Below, in pieces: positions 54,301 to 64,000 of a stretch of DNA of 64,000 nt. Position numbers and translations under genes: made by a program. Below the pieces are notes generated by a model, which was not told where the DNA came from, did no database searches, and saw only the letters and a list, made by a program, of their open reading frames with translations. Position 1 is the stretch's first letter, and each line of letters opens with the position of its first letter. Source of the stretch: Paragonimus skrjabini miyazakii (taxonomy: Eukaryota; Platyhelminthes; Trematoda; Plagiorchiida; Troglotrematidae). The DNA lies in contig JTDE01021156.1 of NCBI GenBank assembly GCA_014338405.1, forward strand, positions 30,728-94,727. The letters run 5' to 3'.

Positions 54301-55326
54301 AACGATACCGTCAGATATACCAGATATGTTCATAAACGTAAGAGTCTAACTCATTTTATCGCGCAATAATTATTCCACAAATATTTTCGTAAGAATATTT
54401 CGTGTACAGACATGAAATACTACTTTAATCTGATCTCCAAATAACTCTTCATTGTGTTGAGTAAAGAACAAAGGAAGCAGCGTTGGTATCGTCTCGGCTG
54501 CGCTTAAAACTGAAAACGTTAATCGTTGCTGATCGTTAAAGTTGATCAAATAAGAGACAGCTGAGAACGCATTTCATGATCCGGAATGTTTTGACAATCT
54601 TTCACTTACTTAAGTTCATTTGGGCAAAACCCATTTTTGTTTTCACTCAACCCGCTTAACAGCGCATCTGACAATAGAATACAGTTTAAGATGACCTGTC
54701 TTCATTAATTTCGACTGAGAAGAAAAAACGACCCATCCGTCTCTGGATGACTGATCCGTCAATCTTGTCTATAGCTCAGTATACACCGGCTGAAAGTGAC
54801 GCACACCTATAAGCTGGTCATATCTACTGCTCTTAGAATGCAATTTCCTGAGCCATTTTCGTCAGTTCGTCACTGCTTTCTCATGAGCGTGGAACGTTTT
54901 CTTGTTTTGAACCACCTGTCGAGTGCTTAATAATTAAACTGTACTAAGTTGGCAGGTGGAGCATCAAACAGTGAAATGTTTTAGATAGACAAAACCACCT
55001 AAAAAATTTCGCGTTTTATTATCAGCTGTGAACTTGCGATAAGGGAAGAAATTGAAGATATTCGGTCTTTTATTGAATAAATAGCGCACAGGTCACCCTA
55101 GTGAGCAAGAATTTTTCACGACAAAACCTGAGGCAAGCGAGCATTGCAGTGAATTTTTCGAGTACCTAAAGACGTCTGCTGGTTGACGATTGATGATGTG
55201 TCGCAATTTTGACAAATTTAAATTGTGGAATTTGAAATACTTAGTGACTTTTGACTACCTGCAGTGAAATGATTTTCGTAAATTAAAACGTCACTATTCT
55301 GAAGGGACTCAATTGCGAAAAATCTG

Positions 55327-55406
55327 GACTTCTGCTGGATTCGAACCAGCAACATAAACAACTTGCCCGAACGCGGCAAATGCTCTACCAGCTAAGATAC
55401 AAAACT
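55327..55406 (-). mobile_element. tRNA-derived SINE head
   Basis: On the minus strand it has an A-box-like TTAGCTGGTAGAGCA and a perfect B-box GGTTCGAATCC. A T arm is formed by GCTGG/CCAGC around TTCGAAT. The acceptor ends pair poorly and the anticodon loop lacks the usual T at position 33, so this is not a functional tRNA. It is homologous to 14312-14391 and distinct from the hammerhead SINE. Confidence 0.7.
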
Positions 55407-55585
55407 ATATATTGCATTCCATGTGACATAACTTTGATTGGCTGCAGTTCATTTGCTCATAATCATGTTAGAATCAAACGAAAAGTGAATATACCGTTAA
55501 TCCAGTTAGAAGACATATATTGTGACATTCAAGCAGTTTTTGCTTTTTGATTGTAGAGCATTTATAAAACCTAATATAAATGCAG

Positions 55586-55810
55586 TTTCAAGTTGAACAT
55601 CACCCACAATTGATCGCAACTGTCACATCCCCATATACTTTCCAGTCGGCCCCTTTCGAAAAGAAGCACTAGACTTGAGCTTCGCTCTGATTAGAGCTCA
55701 TCAGTAGTGTATATCATCGCCACTGCCGGGACTTGAACCGCGGCCACGCTGTTCATGAGGCAACCGTGTTTACCACTGCGCCATTGACCTCACATTAGGC
55801 ACGGCCGAAT
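55586..55810 (-). mobile_element. SINE copy with tRNA-like head, inverted relative to 55987-56211
   Basis: Read on the minus strand it has a tRNA-like head (about 55741-55810; A-box-like TGGCGCAGTGG), then the B-box GGTTCAAGTCC, the hammerhead, and a body ending near 55586. The part 55586-55740 is a close inverted copy of 56026-56180. This is the best complete example of the tRNA-headed form; the same head occurs at 2163, 31147 and 34986. Confidence 0.85.
55666..55710 (-). ncRNA. Hammerhead ribozyme motif, one core change
   Basis: On the minus strand: ACACTA, core CTGATGA (the canonical form), stem II GCTCT/AGAGC with loop AATC, then GAAG instead of GAAA, a GTC cleavage triplet and TAGTGC. 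Five of six stem I pairs remain. The A at 15.1 is G here, which changes the A-U pair next to the cleavage site to G-U and probably lowers activity. Confidence 0.75.
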
Positions 55811-55986
55811 TATCATATGTGAACGCTAAACCACTTTCGCTTGTGAGTAATGATCAGGTTGCCCGATCGTCTCGGAATGGAGACACAGTTACTGTCTGTT
55901 AACTCCAATCGATAACCCCGCGATTAAGACTTCCTAGACAGATCGAGATCTCCGATCTCATTAAACCTGCTAGGCGATATTTTAGA

Positions 55987-56211
55987 TTACTAATGAGTAG
56001 TCGGGGATTTGGTTTGGCATGTCCGTGGTTCAAGTCCCGGCAGTGGCGATGATATGCACTACTGACGAGCTCTAATGAGAGCGAAACTCGGGTCTAGTGC
56101 TTCTTTTCGAAAGGGGCCGACTGGAAAGTCTATGGGGACGCGACAGCTGCGATCAACCGTGGGTGATGTTCAACTTGAAATTAACCAAATCCCCGATTAT
56201 TCATCAGTAAT
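55987..56211 (+). mobile_element. Hammerhead-bearing SINE-like element with terminal inverted repeats
   Basis: About 225 bp. It contains a B-box-like GGTTCAAGTCC at 56027-56037, a hammerhead motif at 56056-56100, and a 3' body ending near 56180. The first 28 bases (55987-56014) and the last 28 (56183-56210) are inverted repeats of each other, with 25 of 28 positions matching. The body is about 90% identical to the inverted copy at 55586-55740. tRNA-headed repeats with hammerheads are known from schistosomes (Sm-alpha). Terminal inverted repeats are not typical of SINEs, so this could be a MITE-like derivative or a nested insertion. Confidence 0.8.
56056..56100 (+). ncRNA. Hammerhead ribozyme motif, core intact
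   Basis: In order: stem I 5' strand GCACTA (56056-56061); core CTGACGA (56062-56068); stem II GCTCT/AGAGC with loop AATG (56069-56082); GAA (56083-56085); two-pair stem III AC/GT around TCGG (56086-56093); cleavage-site C at 56094 in a GTC triplet; stem I 3' strand TAGTGC (56095-56100). Stems I and II are perfectly complementary and all invariant core positions are present; position 7 (C here) is variable in active ribozymes. It is a type I layout with a minimal stem III. Self-cleavage is inferred from sequence. Confidence 0.85.
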
Positions 56212-59200
56212 ATAAATGCAGTTCGTAGTCAGAAAGGAATTATTAACAGCATGTTATGTGAAAGCTATAAATTGTAAGATAAACATGTTAATTGTCACCC
56301 TAAAGATATTGTTAACGCTGTTTCTCTCCACAGATAAAAACTGTTTTTTGAGTTTTATTATGTCTATTTGATCAACGTCAAATTTACGCTTTTCTAGCCC
56401 ATCTCAAGCTAACTCTAATTGATATACTGTATTAAGGTATTTGATGCTTTACAGATCATTTTCAATTGTTTCCCTTGAAGCAGTTAACTGATAACTACCG
56501 ACCGATTATTCACAAATGTGTATTTACATGAAGAATGTTACTTGCAACATTATTGTATCCTGCTCATCATGATTTTACGTAGGTTTCTAACTTACCTCGT
56601 GGACTTCATCCTCTTGTAGACAAACATTTGTTTCGATCTTCAAGAAGGAGCCTGTGAATAGATCAGTGGTTTTTACCAGTAGGCCATCAGTGGTGTTTTA
56701 CTTCCGTAAATGTTTTCTTGGAATTACTGAAGGTGAACAGTCTAATTTTGTCAGCAAGCCATCCCTGTAACTACGTAAATATCTTTATACTTTTCGTCAG
56801 TGACCATTTTCTAAGGGTTAACCTATCTGTTTTTAATCACCGATGCCTCTTTGTTAACTGCAGAAAAGAAATGAATTACCTTTCATCATTCTCAGATTGG
56901 TTGCTAACTATCCGGATAAGGGATAAAGCTACTCCCTGTCTTACCACTATATGAAGTGGACGTTACCTATAACTCTTCTTGCATCCTTGGCATACATTTT
57001 TGTTTTAACGTGAACCCTCTTCATGAAATAAGATTGCGCAACGCTGTTACCTGAATACCAAGGAGAAGCCCATGAGAAATATCACGGTTACGGTTCGTCA
57101 TACAGTCAACTTTGCTTAGGGCTGTTTTCGACCGCGAACATAAGAAATTAACCCACTAGCGGGCTCAAAGGATTAGGTGATTATAAACTTTTCTTGAAAG
57201 GAAGACCGCAGCAATAACAATGCAAGTTAGCCTTTGAAATCGTCCTTGTTGTCCAACTATGGAACAGTGACAATTATTTTCGCTTTCGAAATACCTTCTA
57301 AACGAGTAATTGCTTTGCTAGAAACATTCTGGCCGTAATATGATCTATCCTTAAACCTGCAGCTAAAATATCTTGCGAGTTGGAGGAATGGACATAGGCG
57401 TGCGACAGAGAATGGTGGGATTTATTCCCAAGTTGACTATGAATGAGATAGCCTAGCGTGAGCTTGGTTATCAAACACTGTGCAGGAACATAGTGCTGTC
57501 TACAAACAAAGCATATTGATTACAACTCATGGGGTTTGTTCCATCAAGCTGTTAGTACGCAATAATGTGTGCAATCGTTTCCATGACTGTCTGTCACATA
57601 TCAATAAGTTCACGTTCCAACTGTTTGCGTTTCGCTGTGTCACCCAGTGATAATTACAACTAGCCAGTTGTGTCCGTGATCAACTTGAAATAACAAACAG
57701 GATGTCAGCATCCTATAAAATAAACTTTCTACAATGCTGATGTTGGGCACGCATGGAAATCATTGTCTCAGATAGTTTACAGTTTGTTTGGTGAAGTTAT
57801 GGTTACAGTTTGTTTCCTGTGTAGTTCGTCGAAAATTTCTAGTATCTTAAGTCACCAGCATTGTTACGCCAGATGATGTCCCCCACTATGAGCCAATTTG
57901 ATGGCCACTGATTTCATCCCATGTATTCGTCTTCTTAGGGTGACTCAAATTAACTCGAATTTATTTTATCCGTAGACAGTACTGGTGATCTTCGTCGCCA
58001 TACTTGCTAAAATCTAAAAACACTGTGTTATTTTTAGATAGAAAATTTGCACACGTACAAATATATTCGGTGAAATTATTGCTACACATACAATACTGTT
58101 TACAGCTATATAAAAAACGAAGCGAAAACTTATCTGGTCTATTGTCCTTTAGGCTGGATGGACTATAAATTGAATAGGTTTTTCTGCTTTTCCTACAATT
58201 AGTGAGGGTAAAATCATAGCAGCAATCATGTTTCAAAATTCGCTTCTGCGTCCATGTACTTTACAACAATAGTTTATGGCAGGCAGGTTATACAGTAGTG
58301 GCGGTATAATCTATCCAATTGTTTCGGAATGTAGAATGAACTTACACCAAAGTAGTAAGTTTTGATACGTGTAGCTTACTTCTAATGTTTTCACTGTTTT
58401 GAAAATGTTTTACGTAGGTCAATTAAAAATCAAGCACATAATCATTGCAATGAGTGACACCCACCTTAACCGCATATTACTAACACATAGAACTGATTGC
58501 ATATCAACTGGCTGATATAAAAGATAGGTAGAAGTGTCTATCAAAACATTCACATTCACTTATTATTGTTTCATGAATTTCGTTGTAAACATGTATCTAA
58601 CGTTTCAGATTCGTTCCCGTAGATTCATCCTATAAACAAGTGTTCCAATTTTCCTGGTTGACTAGTTATATGTCAGCGGAGCAAACGTCTGAAATAATTA
58701 CTTCGATGGATGCTGCTTTATTTTTTACAAAGTAAGTAACGCAAAACAAATGAGGATAATTTCACCAAAATTTCTGAATGACAAAGAAAACGGTTGTAGT
58801 ACATCTGTCATTTAATACATCAGAGATACCTCCAACTAACTGTTAGGTCCTGTTTGTCAGCAAATGCAGACTGATGTGCACCGTTGTAACAAAGGTAGTG
58901 AGCGCTGTTGAGTAAGAAAAAAAAATGCTAGAAATGTTTTGCCCATGTTTGCTCTCATCTCACCAAGCATCTCTTGGGATGCGAGATAAATGGTCATAGT
59001 GCTGTGAGAAGTTCGCAGAAATTCTAGGATCTAGCCATATGGTGTGTTCTCAGACTTCTAAAGCGTGATAGTGAGATTGCACCGTAAGTGTCGAGTCCAG
59101 GTGAATTTGTCATATTTATCATTCAATAAGACACTAGAGTTGATAGTACAAATGGCCTCGTGTACGACGTTGCAGGTCAATTCTATCAAAAACGGATAGG

Positions 59201-62200
59201 TGTATTCACTATTTCGAAAACTACCATACGAACCGTGATTCTCCGCAACGCTATTTTAATTTTTGCGTGCCAAAAAGCCATCAGAGACCACGTATACAGA
59301 TTAAATGAGAATGCCCCATTGATTAACTATTATTTTGACCTTAGTCATCTGAGCTCTTAAAATGCTTCCTTTTAAAAAAACCCAGTGAAACTGTGTCTTC
59401 TGCAATAGATCTAACAAGTACAAAAATGCTGAACACACACCAGCAATTGTTGTAAGTCCACTGACCTGAACTGAACTGAACTGGCATTAAACTAGTCTAC
59501 TTTCCACCCAGAGTTATTTATGCCAGTATGTTTAAAAACTCTCTATGTACCCCCACTGAAGTTGAACAAGCTTTACTCAGATTGTTAGAGTTAAAATCTC
59601 ACAGCCGTCAATGCATCATGAACAACCGGCATGCTCTTTCAGGAAACACCGGGTAAAAACCACAGGAAATAAGTCAAGAATGCTAGCGCGATCATTTTAG
59701 TAAACAGATGTTCAAAAGTCTAAGCTTGGAAATTTCTTCTGGAGGACCGATTCATAAACATTACTCAGTCTACGTCAGTTTCAAATGTGGGCCGGACTGC
59801 CGGAAACTCTTGTGAGTGACCTAGATTTTCTCAAGTAGGAACCTAAATGGAGACCGTGTTGAGGCAATCGCGCCACTGTGCGTAAATCAGCATGCGGTTG
59901 TTTAGTTGAAGTTCGTTCACAGCATCAGTATTATTATCACAGTTACCAAAAACCGCAAAATAATTGTAAAGTGAATGTCGATTTGTTGCTTTTTCATTTA
60001 GTTACGGAGATCTGAAGTGGGTACAATATCTTTCGCGTCGACGTTGTGTGCGAAAGCCATTATCACCCTAACCACAGCCGTTGATCAATTTAAACCGTTT
60101 ACATTCACGTATATGTCGTATCGACTATGTTATCTTGTTTGAAATTGGTCCCGAAGAAGCAGCATGCATTGACGAGTTATCTATTATCAGAAATGGAGGA
60201 TGGTCTGGAAGAGTGTTTACGCCTATACAACTGACAGACCTGGTGATTTTGTAAACATCCTCGTTATCAGTACCGGTTGATGCAGGTAAAGCTGAAGTCC
60301 TCCAAAGTACGTATACAGCGGAATTCGTAATTTTTACCCCAGATGTTAAGGATCTGTTTTCGTGAAGGATTACCACAATGCTTACGATGACGTATTGTAT
60401 CTTAATTGGAGCTTCTGTGTCATAGAAGTTGCACGCACAAGCGCTGCAGTCAATTCGCATTTGTCTTTAACATACGTCAACACACTAAAGACAGTCTTCT
60501 TAATATTCTACGTAAGACAGCCGCTCAGCCTGTTAGATTACTTGGTCTGCACTTTACTTTGTCAATCGTTATGGAAACCACTTAATAACTAACAATTAAA
60601 GACATTCAATCATTTTTTCAAATAAAGCTTGTAGATGATCATATCCTCGCCTGCCCGATTCTCACAGCAATTCACCACTCATGTACTTGTTTAGCTTGGT
60701 TCGAACTAAATAATTGATAGCACATTCTGTCAAAATAAAAACCTGACATAACCGGCTAATACAGCATCAGCGATAGCTGTTGGATCTTTTTCCTAGTGTG
60801 TTGATCCAGGTATTTCTTGGTAAAAACTTACGGCTCCAAGCTCCCCTCATACCCGCTTTCTACGCTTTATGTATCGCGACTGTTGTGCAATTCTAAGCCT
60901 TGAGATAAGCAATCCTCAATAGTATTTACTCACTATCTTTATTATCAGTCTGTTGGTCCGATAATCTTACACAAAATCAGAATAACCAATTAATCAAATC
61001 AAGTTAATATACATTTATACCATATTCCTGTTGAAATTACTAAGTAGTGTGTCCACGGGATTTTTGCGGACGAAATTATCCTGAATTGAACGTGAAGTAT
61101 TCTTTCGCTGCAGTGGACAAAAACAATGAACATACGTCTTACTCACATATCCATTACAAACTACATTGACCTTCTACTAAGTCCATTTGAAGGGCATGTG
61201 TATTAATAACTATGGACTTAAATAAATGATTGTTCCTCGCTTTGCATCCTCGAGAACAAAACTCAAAAACATTTTATTATAGCTGGTAGCAATAGAAAGA
61301 CTGATCACGTCAGTTTTATGGAATATCCATCAGTATCTGACCAAATTTCGTCCGTATAATATTGATTACCATGTAAGCTGAACAATGAAAACAATGCTCA
61401 GTAGCACATTAGACAGATATTCACTTTTATTGAATGGAGTTATAAGTAGAGTTAAGCACCTTGTCTAGCTTACCACAATGTCACTAAGACTACCTGATCG
61501 CAGCCAGCACTAAGTAAGTAAACATATTCAGTATTAAGTGTTTACTCATTGGAGGCGTTAAATATAGGTTTCCATGTGTACATCCTCGCGTCATCATTCC
61601 ATGTAAGTTTCAGGTTAAGGCCATTCCTTACGTCGCAATTTTTCAGGTATTTGCGTAGTTTTATCCTAGAGGTGTTTTCTGCTTTGATATTCACTGTTGT
61701 AATCTAACAGTTAGTTGTTACATAAGACAGCTGGTAAGTTGTAAATGCTTTCTGTAGAGCTTTCTTTTCGCACGCAGTTGACCTTGCTTCCTCTAGTCGT
61801 TTCTGGGAATGGACTGCATGCTCGGCATCTGACCCATATCTACTCTAACTTTCTGTGTAATAGCAACCAGTCCTCTAACACACTCCTGTAGCTTTGACAA
61901 AGCCCACTATATTTGGATTTCCTTTCCATATGGTTGTTTCATTTCACATCTTCCACTGTTATCGTGACCAGTTTTTGAACTTTCTTCGGTTTTCACACCT
62001 CGTGCTTTGTATAGGAATGGACAGTTGGTATTCCATAATGCAAATTTGGTCCGATGCGTATGATAAATAGGGTGGTTAATATTCCTCATGCAAGTTCACT
62101 GAAGGGTCGTCTGATAACCCTCAACATACAACTTAAGGAGTAGCCCGATAGACTGATTGACAGATTTAGTATTTGTCCGTGTACGCTAAGCACGACGGTT

Positions 62201-64000
62201 CATTGATTTTGAGAGAATCATACATGAGCGTTAAAAAACGCACTGCGGACCCTGAGGAACTTTGACAGAAATCTCACGCTATGGAAAGTATATTGTCGTT
62301 TTGTTATAAAATTTTGTGCTTCGAAGCATTGATTTTTGTGCACCCTGCTCTTACCATACGTACGTGAAAATCTGTGTTTTAGACACGTAAATCAGCAAAT
62401 ACATTTTTCATAAAGGTGACGATCTATTCGATCCCCCTGCGTCAACCCATCTAATGTTTACTAACTCCAGCTTCAAGGGATAACTGAGGTTGCCTTCGAG
62501 TTCAACTTACATCCAGAGTTATGTGATCTGGCGCTCATATCCGTTGTGAACTTGGAATCTCGTTCGAGAGAAGAAAGACGAATTAAGTCAATAGAACATA
62601 CCTCATGGTACTTATTGCAGTGGAACTCAAAACTTATGCAACTTCTGGAGCAACTACAACTCAGTTTTTTTATTTCCAGAAAAGTTGTATTTACATTCAT
62701 TCCTAGACTATGCACGTTGTGACGTCTGCATTCAATAGATTATTCGATGAATCATTTTTTCCTTTACTTTTTTATGGGCGCATTCTCTTTCTTGTTTCTC
62801 TCTCTATTATAAAGGCCGCGGTGATTTCGAATACTGACACCAATCCAGTTCTTTAATTGTCCTTTACAAGTAAGTTACGTTGACTTCGTGTCCTTGGTTT
62901 ATTCACGTGGAAGTTCCTTTCAGACTTCGTAAGATTACCGCTCAGGTAACCATGTTTTCTCAAGTGGATATGCGATTGCGCACGGATGTTGATGCATTGC
63001 CAACAATGCTACTTGTTTAACGTAAGTGATATCCTCACCATCATGCCAGACGATCTCGCATAAGATAAGCCCAATGTTTTAACGGATGAAACATATCACA
63101 TCGCCATTCAAGGTATAGCATCGTCAGTTACTTTCCGACATCGATTCAGACGACCGCATTTTCTCACGCAGCAGCTGCGCAATATCAGAGCACTGGTCAG
63201 CAAAAACGGTTCAGATGATCCTCTCCTTTGACACCACGGCAATTCCATTGGTTAAGGGTTCCAGTTAGCGAAGATGTTTGATAAATTCACGACTGTTTTG
63301 TTAGGTATTATTTGAACCATGTACGTAATCCAACTCTTCCAACCGAAAGGTCATAAGACACCCTGAAAAACCTACAGTAACAAATATCACAGCCAGAGCT
63401 TACGGTCAACTACTTTGCTAGGCGACCCAAGGAAAGTCATAATTTTTGAGCACAATAATCTGCTGTCTCCTACGAGTTTCTAGACAGAAGACCAAACCAT
63501 GTGAAATCTGCCACTATCAGTAAAGCGCACAAATGCACTTAGACCTGTGTACACCCTATGCTCATTTCGAAAGCCAACCCACGAGGAGGCAGCGGCCTAG
63601 CCAGAAAAGGCTACAGGAGTGACAACCACCGCAACCGACGAACTTACTTGTTACCAGTTTTATGTTCACCGTAACCCTAAAGCACTACGTTTATTCAACA
63701 CTGACGTTCAACCCCACTTACCAAATGTGACCTTCCCAAGAAGTAAGACTGACCTATGCCAAAGAACCTTGCAGATGGTACCACTACCTTAAAAGTAAAG
63801 CCAATACAATTAGCATGATTGTACTCGGGACAGCTTTACCAGAACTCGTTCAGTATACGGCACCATCCAAACAGTTTCTGTAAATTAGCCAGCCAACATT
63901 GATTGGCACATTGTCTAAGAACGACTTTTATCATTGTAGTACCACTAAGGAAGCATCCAAAGTTGGACTTCCAGGCTAATTATCCTCCTGAAAAGTCTGG

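Larger units (their letters stand above)
51385..64000. other. Upstream flank, no confident gene
   Basis: This 12.6-kb stretch upstream of the start codon contains the inverted SINE pair (55586-56211) and a tRNA-derived SINE (55327-55406). It also has a Cys-rich open frame at 57961-58236 (findings), and otherwise AT-rich sequence. It may hold the liprin-alpha promoter and noncoding 5' exons, which cannot be located by eye. The last kilobase (63000-64000) is less AT-rich and looks like a decayed repeat, but I could not classify it. Confidence 0.6.

Noticed and set aside
63000..64000. Suspected LTR-retrotransposon gag or pol remnant
   Set aside because: A stretch with CYQFYVHRNPKAL looked gag-like, but the required His/Cys pattern is missing and no other motif supports it.

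Overview
This is a eukaryotic genomic window of about 60% A+T that contains one large gene on the minus strand. Coding exons of 48 to 704 bp are separated by introns of 0.36 to 8.8 kb with normal GT/AG signals. The organism is probably a flatworm, most likely a trematode. The evidence is the dispersed tRNA-headed repeats that carry hammerhead-ribozyme motifs, as in the schistosome Sm-alpha type, plus decayed CR1-like retrotransposon sequence and long introns. I infer this; no species-diagnostic sequence was recognised.

The gene is liprin-alpha (PPFIA in vertebrates, syd-2 in nematodes), a presynaptic active-zone scaffold. I assembled 15 coding exons, from the start codon at 51384 down to 47. 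Every junction is phase-compatible. Together they encode 1310 residues plus two bases of the next codon. Landmarks are the N-terminus with the MPTIAED motif, the LKALKSLFEHHKALDEKV block, the LLRESNERLQ block, the QLDAINKEINLIQ block and the KKSIFGTLGKMFKR block. The C-terminal SAM domains are not present and must lie beyond base 1. The pre-SAM part is several hundred residues longer than in vertebrates because of Ser/Thr-, acidic- and Gln/His-rich segments.

Layout from right to left: 51.4-64 kb is upstream sequence with no convincing gene. It holds an inverted pair of hammerhead-bearing repeats at 55.6-56.2 kb and a tRNA-derived SINE. Exons 1-3 lie at 49.4-51.4 kb, exon 4 at 43 kb, exons 5-6 at 37.6-40.2 kb, exon 7 at 28.6 kb, exons 8-9 at 22-24.3 kb, exons 10-12 at 16.6-19.8 kb, exon 13 at 9.3 kb, exon 14 at 6.1-6.8 kb and exon 15 at 47-134. 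The introns hold decayed copies of the same SINE, a reverse-transcriptase remnant at 25.5-26.1 kb, and a 100-base assembly gap at 27777-27876.

The most interesting non-coding signal is the hammerhead motif. One copy at 56056-56100 (+) has all core positions and perfect stems I and II. A second at 55666-55710 (-) has one core change. At least three more copies show progressive decay.
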